From: Ophiocordyceps camponoti-saundersi (nom. inval.) | Lineage: Eukaryota > Ascomycota > Sordariomycetes > Hypocreales > Ophiocordycipitaceae | Reading direction: 5' to 3' | DNA length: 24,395 bases | Assembly (NCBI GenBank): GCA_003339415.1 | Contig: PDHQ01000357.1 | Coordinates: 7,716 to 32,110, forward strand | In this document: positions 11,572 through 20,659 of the stretch, in pieces | Layout: each line of letters opens with the position of its first letter | How positions within the stretch are numbered: the stretch's first letter is position 1 | Notes under the pieces: generated by a model | What the model was told of the DNA's origin: nothing | The model's database searches: none | The model's input: only the letters and a program-made list of their open reading frames with translations | Made by a program: the position numbers and the translations under genes

Positions 11572-11893
11572 GGTCTTTATCTATTATATTAAATTTAACT
11601 ACGTTTTAGTTTTTATATAGTTATATAGTATAACTATTTATTATTCTTAAAAACCGGATATATAATAAGCACTATATAAGTACCCTCGCTTTTTAGAAAT
11701 CTACTATATTAATAATCCCTAGCTATAGCTAATATAGGTTTTTATCTATTATATTAAATTTAACTACGTCCCGGTCTTTATATAGCTATATAATATAACT
11801 ATTCGTTATTCTTAAAGACCGGATATATAATAAGTATCGTAAAAATACCCTCGCTTTTTAGGAGTTTACTATGCTAATAATTCTAATAAAGTT
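11572..11893 (+). repeat. 165-bp tandem duplication
   Basis: Unit 1 (11572-11736) and unit 2 (from 11737) share, in order, the CTATTATATTAAATTTAACTACG block, TATAACTATTYRTTATTCTTAAA, ACCGGATATATAATAAG, a CCCTCGCTTTTTAG block and the 19-base cluster motif. Differences are mostly C/T or G/A. Confidence 0.8.
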
Positions 11894-12090
11894 TTCCTTA
11901 ACGTTTCCTCGCTAATATTATAGCCTCTATTAGCTGCGATTTATCCTCGGATTTTTACTTCTTAAGAGTTTACTATACTAATAATCCTTAGCTATAGCTA
12001 GTAATAAAGTTTTCTTTAGCGTTTCCTTACTAGTATTATAGCCTCTATTAGCTATAATCTATCCTCGGATTTCTAAAGCTTCTATTTAAA
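11862..12090 (+). repeat. Second tandem duplication in the motif cluster
   Basis: Unit at 11862-11965 and unit at 11966-12090 share the opening GAGTTTACTATRCTAATAAT, the AATAAAGTTTTC block, GCGTTTCC/ACGTTTCC, TATTATAGCCTCTATTAGCT and ATCCTCGGATTT. The second unit has an extra insert (CTTAGCTATAGCTAG) after the motif. Confidence 0.75.
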
Positions 12091-13139
12091 AGTCTACTAC
12101 GCTAATAATTTATAATTTATAAATATTAGCAGAAGCCTTAGTAGCTAGAGAAAAAAAAGAAAAGTAAGCGGATAGTTTACTATACTAATAATTTAGTTTA
12201 GATAAGCTAACTATTACGCTAATAGTTTACTATACTAATAATCTAAATTTATTACGCTAATAATTTATTATATAGATAATCTACGTAGCTATTTACTACG
12301 CTAATAATCCGCGTAATAATTTACTATATTAATAATTTAGTCTAGATAATCTAAAACTTTAAGATATAAGCGGATAGTTTACTATACTAATAATTTAAAT
12401 CTACTACGCTAATAATTTACTACGCGGATAATCTTAGTTTATATAGGTAATCCGCTTACTTATACTTTACGTAATAAAGGTAAATAGTAAAGAGGCGGGC
12501 GATACGGTTTAATAACTTATCCTCCTTCCTCTAGTAGCGGTTATCTTCCTTATTATATATTCTTTAAGTAGTAGCTTAGGCAGAGGTAAGGTTAAGGAGA
12601 GGCTATTACCTTAAATTTATCGAATTTCGTAATCTTTGCTATAATACCTTTTTAGTTAGGGTATTATTAAGCTTTTCGAATAATAGCTATATTATTATTA
12701 ACTTTTATATTAAGTTTCGATACGCGAGTAAAGAGGCTAATTAGAAGAGGGTGCATTTAGTTATATTTATTTTATTAAAAGTCCCTATCTTCCTCGAAAC
12801 TTCTAAACTTTAATAAATTATCTTTTTAAGCGTTATACCTTAAAAGTTTCGAACTACGGTAAGATAAGGTCGGTTTATAATAAGGGTCTTTAGGGGCTTT
12901 AAAAAGGTAAGGATACTTTTTATTTCTATAATAAACGATAAGTTATAATAAGCTAAGGAAAGGGGGAAGAAAAGGGGGAGATAATATTTAAGAGGAGGAG
13001 GAGGGAGGAGGGTAAAGGGTAAAGATACTTTTTACTCTTAGAGTATAAGTAGTTTACTATACTAATAATCCGCTACTAGGTAGTAATATCCCTTACGCTA
13101 ATAGCTTATTAGTTTTAGGAATAGTTATTTTATTAGCTT

Positions 13140-13261
13140 CCCCCCCCCCCCCCCCCCCCCTNNNNNNNNNNTATCTTCCTGGTTAGGCATTCCCGTTCGC
13201 TTCTTACTTTTTTGTTTTTGGTAAAGTTTTTTTTTTTTGCTCCCCCCCCCCCCCCCCCCCC
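13140..13261. other. Assembly gap (10 N) with flanking homopolymers and a non-RIP islet
   Basis: C(21) at 13140-13160, N at 13162-13171, then about 70 bases (13172-13241) with TGG, GCATT, TTTGTTTTTGG and a T run, then C(20) at 13242-13261. The 70-base islet has several TpG/CpA sites, unlike everything around it. It is more likely poor gap-edge sequence than genuine unmutated DNA. Confidence 0.85.
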
Positions 13262-13682
13262 TTAGCTTAAGTCCGGATAATTCGCCGCTAAGTAGTAAGT
13301 AATTTACTACGCTAATAATCCGCTAAGTTAATTACTACGCTATTAATAGCTAAAGCTAATCGAGGCTATATTAAGCTATCCTCCTTAAGTAAATACTCCT
13401 TAAGGTAAGTTCCTAAACTATAAGCTTTTATTTACCGTTAAGATAAACTATATTAATATTCGTTATAATAGTTAGTATAAGCTTAGTCGAGTCTAAATCT
13501 TACTTTTAATATTAAAAAGTATATATCTTAGATAATATAAAGCTTATCTTTAGGCGATAGCTTATCTAAAACCTTTATATAAATATTATTAACCTTCGCT
13601 ATATATATTTTTTAAGAAGGGCGGTAACGTCTCCCCTAGCCTAGCTATAATAATTAGGAGCTGTCTTCGGTTCTATAAATAG

Positions 13683-13699
13683 CCCCCCCCCCCCCCCCC
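13683..13699. repeat. poly-C run (17 C)
   Basis: Homopolymer between motif-cluster units; the 19-base motif follows 20 bases later. Length may be unreliable. Confidence 0.8.
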
Positions 13700-13977
13700 T
13701 AAGTTTAGATAGTTAGTAATTTACTACGCTAATAATCCGGAACTTAAAAATATAAGCCCGCCTCGCTATTAAACTAAACGCTAATAGCTTAATTAGGCCT
13801 AATACTACGCTACGCCTAGAACCCTTTTATAAGTATCTCGATAGTTTACTATATTAATAATCCGTAACTTATAAACGTAGGTCCGCGTACCTTAATTTTC
13901 GGTAATAAGGACGATTTTTCAGATTTACTTAAGCTTCTTAGTAAAGGTTTTTATTATATTAACGGCTACGATAATAA

Positions 13978-13995
13978 GGGGGGGGGGGGGGGGGG
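13978..13995. repeat. poly-G run (18 G)
   Basis: Homopolymer directly before a copy of the cluster motif at about 14003. Length may be unreliable. Confidence 0.8.
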
Positions 13996-14044
13996 CGGAT
14001 AGTTAACTACGCTAATAATCTAAATCTACCACACGGATAATCTA

Positions 14045-14071
14045 CTACGCGGATAATCTAAGTCCGCGTAG
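14045..14071. repeat. Perfect hairpin at the end of the motif cluster
   Basis: Arms CTACGCGGA (14045-14053) and TCCGCGTAG (14063-14071) with a 9-base spacer. The arms contain the CTACGCGGATAATC form of the cluster motif, so here the motif faces an inverted partner. Confidence 0.75.
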
Positions 14072-14290
14072 ATAATTCTAAGTACCTGCTTACTTAAGTA
14101 TTAATTAAAAAGGTATTTATACTATATAAATAAGTAACTAGTTAAGGTCCGTAATTAATCTAAAAATAATAAAAGTAAGTAGATATTTAAGAATAGAAGT
14201 AAAATAAATTATAATCTTACTAATAGTGCTAAGTAATTATAACTATAAACGGTAAATATAAGCTAACGATTATATTAAGTAGTTAGTTAA

Positions 14291-14400
14291 GATAGAGAGG
14301 TTAAAGAGGTAATAAAAATAGGAGAATTAAGGAGATAATAAAGATAGAGAGGTTAAAGAGGTAACGGAGATAGAGAGGTTAAGGAGGTAACGGAGATAGG
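14291..14400 (+). repeat. 26-bp minisatellite
   Basis: Units begin at 14291, 14317, 14343, 14369 and 14395 (partial), consensus GATAGAGAGGTTAAAGAGGT plus AACGGA. The second unit is divergent. The period is not a multiple of three, so it is probably non-coding. It lies just before a relict reading frame. Confidence 0.85.
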
Positions 14401-14439
14401 TATTTAGGGGTAAGTTATCTAAGATAGAAAGTTAATAGC

Positions 14440-15455
14440 GTCTCTTACCTTACCTTAACCTTATACTATTAGTTAAGAGAGGTAAAGGTAAGTACTAACT
14501 AAAATAAGAGAAAGATATTATTATATTCTATATATAAGCTAAGTATTAATATAGAAACTTATTATATTAAGTAAATACCTTAGGTATACTTTTATAAGAG
14601 AGGTAAGTAAATATATAATATTATCTAATAAGGTAGAAAGTAAAGGATATATAAGGGTAATTTATTCGGAAAATAGAAGGTAAGTCGATACCTATTAAGT
14701 AAGCTATATCTTATAAAAATTAATACTTATAAGGCTTACCTAGCTTACCTATTTACTTAAGTATTACTTAAGTAAGTAAGTTAGGTAAGAGGTAGAAGTT
14801 AGGATAGTAAAGATATATTACTTAAAAGATAATAAAGATATAAACTTACCTACTTAATATTTATAGCTATTTAACCTATTATTTAACCTAAATAATATTA
14901 TTCTTACTAAGGCGGATAATATAAACCTTAGTAAGCTTAATTATATTAAGTTTAATAATAACTAGCTTATTATAATAATATACTACTTAGTATAAGCTAA
15001 GATTATAGTCTCTTTTATTAAGTATATTAATAAGGGTAAGAAAGATAAAAATATAATAGTTATCGATTTCGTAAATAAAAATTTAGTTAACTTATCTAAG
15101 AAAGCTATTTAAGTATCTTACGTAGTTTCTTTTAGAGAAGATATAACGTTATAAGTCCTTATAAAAAGCATATTAGCGTTATCGCTTATTATAAGTATAA
15201 AGAGGTTAATACCTATCTATAAAGGTAAACTTATTAAACTACTAGACTTGCTTATTACTAAAGCGATAGATTTTAAGAAGGCTATAATACTTAATATATA
15301 CTATACGTAAGGTTTCGCAGAATTGCTAAGATATTTTATTATACTTCGTAAGTAATATATTACCTTAATTTACCTAATAAGCTATAAAGTAGATAATATA
15401 AATAGGGATCTATCTAATTACTATTACTTAACGGTGGCCGCTATTAGAGAGAGGA
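14440..15455 (+). pseudogene. Relict plus-strand gene of unknown family
   Basis: The frame through 14762 stays open in register to about 15455, about 340 codons, broken only by TAA/TAG. Right of 14820 stops are sparse. Readable segments include KADNINLSKLNYIKFNNN (near 14919-14972), GKKDKNIIVIDFVNKNLVNL (near 15034-15093), SIKRLIPIYKGKLIKLLDLL (near 15194-15253) and YYYLTVAAIRER (near 15420-15455). The mix of charged and hydrophobic residues is typical of a globular protein. The frame ends in a T run followed by the 9-bp array at 15494. Not assigned to a family; a transposon protein is likely from context only. The true start is not visible. Confidence 0.45.
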
Positions 15456-15493
15456 TTTTTTTTTTTATATATATAATAATAATAATAAGGAAG

Positions 15494-15630
15494 TAATAAG
15501 GGTAATAAGGGTAATAAGGGTAATAAGGGTAATAAGGGTAATAAGGGTAATAAGGGTAATAAGGGTAATAAGGGTTATAAGGGTAATAAGGGTAATAAGG
15601 ATAATAAGGATAATAAGGGTAATAATAATA
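15494..15630 (+). repeat. 9-bp tandem array (TAATAAGGG)n
   Basis: About 14 units of TAATAAGGG, perfect in the first half and degrading into TAATAAGGA and TAATAATAA forms on the right. In the frame of the preceding relict gene each unit reads stop-stop-Gly, which RIP could produce from Gln-Gln-Gly codons; another frame reads Gly-Asn-Lys. The array may be the mutated low-complexity tail of that gene. It is not a TTAGGG telomere repeat. Confidence 0.85.
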
Positions 15631-15635
15631 ATAAG

Positions 15636-16065
15636 AAAGTAATAAGGGCGATAAAGGTAATAAAGATAATAAGGAAGAAGAATAGGAAGATAGAAGGGTT
15701 AGATAAAAAATCCGATTTTATTTTCCTTATAATTACTACTAAAAGGTATGCCTTAAGTGCCTATTACAGGTTTATACCCGGCACCTAATAGCTGCTAGCT
15801 ACCCTTAAAATATAAAAAAGCTAGTAAGGCCTATAAGGTAATAGCTTAAAACCTTAAGCTATTAACCTTACTAAGCGCTGTTTATAACTACTATTTAAGA
15901 GGTAAGGCTTTAGCTTAACTAGTAAAATAATAAAAAAAAACGAATATATAGAATCTTTACGCTATAAGTTTTTTTTATATTTTTTTCTATTTCTCGAATT
16001 TATACAATTATATATTAGGGAAAAAAATATAAACTTAAACTTATTACCCCTTTATACTATACTAT
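15636..16065. other. RIP-mutated stretch with some surviving CpA/TpG
   Basis: The patch 15745-15800 keeps ATGCC, AGTGCC, ACAGG, GGCACC and GCTGC, a local density of surviving sites higher than its surroundings. The plus-strand frame after the 9-bp array can be followed for about 40 codons and then has many stops. No product assigned. Confidence 0.4.
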
Positions 16066-16107
16066 CTTACTTACTTAGTTACTTACTTACTTATTTATTT
16101 ACTTATC
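16066..16107. repeat. (CTTA)n-type microsatellite
   Basis: Imperfect tetranucleotide tract of ACTT and ATTT units just beyond the end of the minus-strand relict gene. Confidence 0.8.
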
Positions 16108-16109
16108 TT

Positions 16110-17400
16110 CCTTATAATAATATTATCTCTTATATATTCTATTACCTTTTATAACTTATAATATTTAGCCGCGGTAGCTTTATAGTAAGCTATAGCTAAG
16201 GCAGCGTATAAGGTCGAGGCGGCAGTTTTAGCCGTAGCGGCTATAATATCCCGTAAACGCTAAACTAGTAATCGGGCAGTTTCTAGCAAGTGCTTATTAA
16301 TCTATAGCTTTAAAGCTAAGGTAGCTATAATATATTCTTACTATAGCCCGAGTCTTAAGGAGGTAATAGCGGTATATTCTTAATATACTACCTTACTATA
16401 CCTAAACCTAGTAATTATAATACTTTTAAGTAAGAAGAATAGCTTATTATAACTCTTATTATTTATAGTCTCCTAGAGGCCTAAAGCGAGAAGTCTCTAA
16501 ATATACTAAATATACTTAGTTACTATTATTAATTTATTTTTCTTTATAATATATTCTTTATAAATAATATCTTAAAAGCTTTCCCGGAAGTAAACTTTAC
16601 GCTAGCGGATATTTAGAGTCTTCGTAATAAGGCTTAGGGGTATTATAACAACTATTAAAATAAGTTCCTTTAGCAAGGCCTTTACCGCTAGTCCCCCCCC
16701 CCTTTATAAAGAAGACTAAACTTAATAAAATATCTAAAAGTAAATAAATAGTAACTGAAATAGCGGTAAATTATAAAAGATATATTAAGCGCTGAGCGTA
16801 GTATAAGCTTTAGATATCGCTTTTAGAAAGGACTTTATTATAAGTTATCTATATTTACGCTTTTAAGAATAACTATAAGCTAGTTATAAGATAGCGTTTA
16901 TAGAAAAGTAAAAATATATTATATTATAATAGTTAGCTAGTTAGTAGCGAGAGGCTATAGTTTATATTAGCTAGTATTCTATAGCTCGGGCGATATAAGA
17001 TAAAAAGAGTAAGTTTCTTATTCGCTAAAAAGGTAGTTAGCTTAATTATATAAGTAAGAGATATTTATAATAAAGATAGTTTATAAATCGGTGCTAAGTA
17101 ATACTATATTTATTAGATAAATACTTAAGCTATAATTCCCTATAAAAAGGCTTTAGCTTTATTATTCTTAAACGCTTACTTAGCGCCGCTATAATTCGTA
17201 AATTAGTTTTTAAATTAATAATATAAATAGTTATAGTAAACTTACGGGCATAAGATTAGTTTTAGTAAATAGTAGTTTTAATAAAATTAATAATACTAGC
17301 TAAAAACTATTTAAGACTATTAGTCGCCTTAGCTTAGTTAGAATAAGTATATTTTAAAGGTATAACTTAGTCTAAGCTTTATAGTAAAAATACTAGTGCC
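16110..17400 (-). pseudogene. Relict minus-strand gene, about 430 codons, unknown family
   Basis: Reading leftwards from about 17400, a single frame persists to about 16110 with only TAA/TAG stops, including across the 10-C run at 16693-16702. Readable segments: ATNSLK (near 17323-17306), SYARKFTITIYIINLKTNLR (near 17253-17194), AALSKRLRIIKLKPFYREL (near 17193-17137), and an Ala-rich C-terminal stretch DIIAATAKTAASTLYAALAI (near 16248-16189), preceded by HLLETARLLV. The Ala/Leu-rich end looks like a long amphipathic helix or coiled coil and is the best evidence that this is coding. No DDE, reverse transcriptase or other domain was recognised. Context suggests a transposon gene, but no function is claimed. 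Confidence 0.55.
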
Positions 17401-17478
17401 TTACGCCGGATTTAAACTAACTATCTAGCTTAAAAGAGACTAAGATTTCGAGACGCTTAACTATTATTAAAAAAGGGC

Positions 17479-17755
17479 TATTATTATAATTAACGCGGTT
17501 ATAATAAATAATATTATTAGGAGCGAAGGAGTAGTATATTCGCTACTATAAGTTTATTAAATATACTAGCCTTTATTATTCTTACTATTAACGCGGTAAT
17601 AATTATTAAAAACCGTAGTAGTAAATATCGATAATAACCGCGTTAATAATAAGAATAAAAAAAGCTAATATAATTAATAAACTTACGGTAGCGAATATAC
17701 TACTCTTTCGCTCCTAATAAAGTTATCGGTTATAAACGCGTTAATAATAAAAATA
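17479..17755. mobile_element. Fold-back element with 119-bp inverted arms
   Basis: Arms 17479-17597 and 17637-17755 are inverted copies in perfect register (paired positions sum to 35234, no indels needed) around a 39-base centre. Shared blocks include GGAGCGAARGAGTAGTATAT, TTCGCTAC, AGTTTATTAA and ATTCTTAYTATTAACGCGGT. Most mismatches are C/T or G/A. Each arm also carries TTAACGCGGT or a near copy at its outer and inner end, about 98 bases apart. It resembles a MITE/fold-back element or two short repeats inserted head to head. It lies between a minus-strand relict gene and the copia remnant. Confidence 0.8.
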
Positions 17756-17760
17756 AGAAA

Positions 17761-18119
17761 AGTGATTTTTTTTTATTTTTATTTATACTTAAGAGCTACC
17801 TTAAGTATTATATACGAAAGAATACGTACTTATTTAAAGTAATTCCGATAAATAGGAATAATAATACTAAGATTAAATAAAAAAATAATACGAATAATAA
17901 AGTTAGCGTTAAAATACTTACGATATTTAATTAATAGGTTTCTTAATATATTTAAGTATTAAGAGAAATTATTATATTAAAGCGCGGAGACCTATACCTA
18001 TATAACTTTATATAAAGCGACGCTAATACTAAAACTATTAATAGCCCTTATAATAATCCTTATAAGCCTAGCTTTTATATTACGCTATATATAACTAGTT
18101 TAAAATAAGCTAATTATAT
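17761..18119. other. Left part of the copia remnant, LTR not identified
   Basis: T-rich start (GTGATTTTTTTTT at 17762) followed by RIP-mutated sequence leading into the gag-like frame. A 5' LTR and primer-binding site would be expected here or just upstream, but no direct repeat of this stretch was found downstream of 19980. Confidence 0.35.
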
Positions 18120-18600
18120 ACGAAAAAGTTATAGCTTTTAGTAAGGGATAGTAAAAGGACTAAAACTATTCGAGGCGACCGTATAATATTTATATATTAA
18201 AGCTAAGCTATTTATATTATACCGCTAAAAGATTAGTATAAGTGGAAGATTAGTACTACGCTATTTTTCTAAATATTCTTAAAGGGCCCGCGTAATTATA
18301 CTACCTTTATTATATAAAACCTAATAAGACTTCGGATAAGATCTAGTTAATAGCTAATTCGTATCTTAATATAGGAAAGAATCGTGCGGAATATTAGATA
18401 AGATAAACCGGTATAAAGTTTATTATAAAATAAGGAAAATTCCCTAAGAAATTAATACTTGAAATCCTCGAAGAACTTATTAGGAAAATATAACTTATAT
18501 AAGATACCTTTAATAAAATAATAGCTAAAGTTTACGCTACGATAATAAAAGCGTGCTATAGCGTAGTAGATAATACTTATTACTTATTAATTAAATATCT
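18120..18600 (+). pseudogene. Degraded Ty1/copia-type gag
   Basis: One frame (for example GTG at 18242 to about 18599) reads VED, YYAIFLNILKGPA, LYYLYYIKPNKTSDKI, KKLILEILEELIRKI and NKIIAKVYATIIKACYSVV, broken only by TAA/TAG. The order matches what I know of the gag of fungal copia-like elements: a Leu-Lys-Gly-x-Ala turn followed by Tyr-Tyr, a helical region, a Leu-rich amphipathic helix (ILEELIRKI), then a conserved I-x-A-C segment. Gag would form the particle shell and bind element RNA. The frame stops at a T-rich tract (18613-18646) and the remaining domain lies in a different frame, so the protease, integrase and most of the reverse transcriptase are missing. Identification is by eye from mutated sequence. 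Confidence 0.55.
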
Positions 18601-18612
18601 TTTTATAAAGTT

Positions 18613-18646
18613 TATTTTTTTTTTTTATTTTTTTTATTTTTTTTTT
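18613..18646. repeat. T-rich tract at the internal junction of the copia remnant
   Basis: Nearly pure T with a few A, between the gag-like frame and the polymerase-like frame. It marks the likely deletion or rearrangement junction. Confidence 0.6.
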
Positions 18647-18840
18647 CTATTCCTTATACGGGTATATATATTACGATATTACTATAAATAGAGGGAATTA
18701 GTTAGGCGAATTCTTTAATTATTATACGAATTACCTTTATAGAATTTTAATATAAGGAAACTTAAGCAAGTTCGCTTTAATAAATATTATATATTTCCTT
18801 ATACGAAAAAGCGCTACTTTATTTATAAGAAGAAAATTAC

Positions 18841-19980
18841 TAGTTAATAAATCGTAAGGAAGACGAATTTAATATATGCCTCCTTAAATATAAAAGATAT
18901 AATAATAATATTAATAAATTATTATACGAAGAGGAGGGCGCTACCGAAGAAGCCGCGAAATTTATCCTCTTAAGTGCTTTTTTATATTAATTTATAAAGT
19001 AGATATTTTCGCATAATAAGCTATATAATAAGGCAGTTAAGTTTTCGTCGCCGATACTTATTATAGGGAGTATTATAGATAGCTTTACGATATTATCGCT
19101 TATAAACTTCTTAATTATCGGTAAAGATTAAAGGCGCTTATAGAATTTAACTATAGATAAGTTTACCTTAAAAGTAATAATATTACCTTAAAATAGAAAA
19201 AATAAATATAAGTATTATAGATTATTAGCCTAGCCGAGCAGGACGCGCTATAAGTATACTTTTTATAATATAAGTAAGATGCGTAAATCTTATCTATTTA
19301 CTAGCCTAAAGTAAAGATAACCTCTTAGCCGCTACTTAAGTTTAAACTTTAAAAAAGGAGGACTTAATACTTTAAATAACCGCGTACGATAATATATAGG
19401 GAAGTCCGATTAAGTACTAAGCTCTATCCCTCTTAACTTACTTCGTATAAAGCTTTAAATATTTAGTAAGGGCTAGTTTATAGATAATAAGAACCTATAT
19501 TAATAGATAAGATTCGTTATTATTCTAAGTAAGGAGATAGCTTATACGGAGACCGAAGTCTTTATTTACGGTAATATTAAGCTTTAATTCTTAGGAAAGT
19601 ATAAGATAGTAATAGGAAGCGTGCTTACGGGCGAACTATACGATATCGTATAAGTAGTTAATAGTAGTATCGCCCTTAACGCTATAGTTAAGAAGATTAT
19701 AAGAAGCTTATAGCTACCGGAGTCTATTTAAAACTTTATATAAAGTAATAATCGCTTTAGCTACTTTATTAACTTAAGTAGTATAAGATAAAAAAGGCTT
19801 ATAATCGATATAATAAGCTTACGTAAATTATACGAAAGGAAGAAAATTACTATAATATTTTAAATTAATAGGAAAAAAATAATCTAGCTAAGGCTATAAC
19901 GAAAAAAGGTTATAATAACGCTTTTAGATAATTAGTTAAGATAAATAAGATAATAGTTAAGATAAAAGTAGTTGCCGAAG
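18841..19980 (+). pseudogene. Degraded Ty1/copia-type pol: end of reverse transcriptase plus RNase H
   Basis: The frame starting at 18841 runs about 380 codons without an indel, interrupted only by TAA/TAG. From about 19366 it follows the RNase H region of fungal copia-like polyproteins: LNTLNNRVR (19366-19392), FIDNKNLY, IRFVIILSKEIAYTETEVF (19507-19563), YGNIKL, VLTGELYDIV (19621-19650), then RLIIDIISLRKLYERKK (19795-19845). The acidic residues of GELYD and of the IID motif survive; the equivalent of the T-D-S motif near 19740-19760 reads SNN, so its Asp is lost. The part at 19020-19130 (VKFSS, SFTILSLI) fits the segment just before RNase H. The product would have copied element RNA into DNA. 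Nothing here could be active. Confidence 0.7.
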
Positions 19981-20127
19981 TAATCTTATTATAAGCGCTT
20001 ATAAAAATAATTTCTATAAATTAAATATTAGCGCCGCCTCCCGCCCTTATTAGTTATCTAATAACGTAGTTAGCGATATAAGCGCTAATATATAATAACG
20101 GTAGCGTACTTAAAAAGGGGCGAGAGG

Positions 20128-20128
20128 C

Positions 20129-20171
<43 letters not shown>
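20128..20171. repeat. (TTA)n microsatellite
   Basis: About 14 perfect TTA units, continued by imperfect TTATTATC-type units to about 20294. On the minus strand it encodes the Asn-rich end of the relict frame at 20060-20640. Confidence 0.95.
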
Positions 20172-20299
20172 CCTCCTTATACTTACTATTATTATCCTCT
20201 TTTTTATTATTATCTTCTTCGTTTTTATTATCTTCGTCGTTATCTATATTTTTATCGTTATCTTTATATTCGTTTATATTATTATTATTATTATCCTAA

Positions 20300-20332
20300 G
20301 TGCGATAATAATCGCACGCGCTCCCGCGGGAG
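20300..20332. repeat. Two adjacent perfect palindromes in a GC-rich spot
   Basis: GTGCGATAATAATCGCAC (20300-20317, 7-bp arms) followed three bases later by CTCCCGCGGGAG (20321-20332). The region 20300-20360 is unusually GC-rich and keeps several GCA/TGC sites. The palindromes fall inside the Cys-motif part of the minus-strand relict frame, so they may be a by-product of its codons. Confidence 0.7.
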
Positions 20333-20659
20333 TCCTAAATATATAACGCGCACGCGCCCCTTTAATAGCTACGTACGCGCTAGCAGCTAAAGAAGGGAAT
20401 ACTCCCTCGCCGAAGGTACTAATAACCGTAAGGCCCTTAAGTAAGGAACCGACTAGTAGCTTAGATAATAATCGCTTAGTAGTAAGATAGATAATAGATT
20501 ATTTTAGTAATAAGCTTAATAAGGGTCTCGCTTAGGCGTAAGCGAAAAGTAATATTATATAATATCCTAAAAAGGTAAAGATATTCCTTATCTTACCGTA
20601 TAATTAGTAAATATTTACGAAAATATACCGTATAAAGGAGATATATATAAAGATAGTAG

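Larger units (their letters stand above)
10836..14080 (+). repeat. Cluster of a recurring 19-base motif and nested direct repeats
   Basis: A motif close to TTTACTACGCTAATAATCC (variants TTTACTATACTAATAATCC and TTTACTATATTAATAATCC) recurs more than a dozen times, always on the plus strand: near 10836, 11701, 11866, 11969, 12093, 12177, 12219, 12290, 12318, 12377, 12404, 13053, 13303, 13719, 13849 and 14006. Spacing is irregular (tens to several hundred bases). The C/T alternation at the TACGC/TATAC step is what RIP of an ancestral TG- or CA-containing copy would give. Related short forms (CTACGCGGATAATC) appear near 12418 and 14044. No reading frame was recognised. Confidence 0.75.
20060..20640 (-). 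pseudogene. Relict minus-strand frame with Cys motif and acidic Asn-rich tract
   Basis: Read leftwards from 20640, one frame runs about 190 codons with only TAA/TAG stops. In order it shows LRLSETLIKLITKIIYYLSY (near 20550-20490), a block near 20425-20310 reading RRGSIPFFSC, RGACALYI and DSRGSACDYY, then a long acidic Asn/Asp/Glu/Lys tract (EYKDNDKNIDNDEDNKNEED near 20275-20215) ending in poly-Asn from the (TTA)n run. The Cys spacing resembles a small metal-binding cluster in which further Cys codons (TGC/TGT) may have become Tyr (TAC/TAT); this is inference. Highly charged low-complexity tails next to Cys clusters are common in fungal nuclear proteins. Family not identified. It abuts the right end of the copia remnant. 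Confidence 0.45.

Noticed and set aside
12850..12960. Transposase-like motif on the plus strand (GGGTCTTTAGGGGC region)
   Set aside because: Slight resemblance to the end of pogo/Fot1-type transposases, but flanking residues do not fit in any frame.
13172..13241. Unmutated host sequence islet
   Set aside because: It directly flanks the N gap and lies between poly-C runs, so poor gap-edge sequence is the simpler explanation.
10836..14080. CRISPR array from a recurring motif with spacers
   Set aside because: The motif is degenerate, the spacing ranges from tens to hundreds of bases, some intervals are tandem duplicates, and the dinucleotide signature is fungal.
15494..15630. Telomere repeat array
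   Set aside because: The unit is 9 bases (TAATAAGGG), not TTAGGG, and the array is internal and flanked by relict coding sequence.
20300..20332. Intrinsic terminator or riboswitch from adjacent hairpins
   Set aside because: The context is fungal, no T run follows on a transcribed strand, and the palindromes overlap a relict reading frame.
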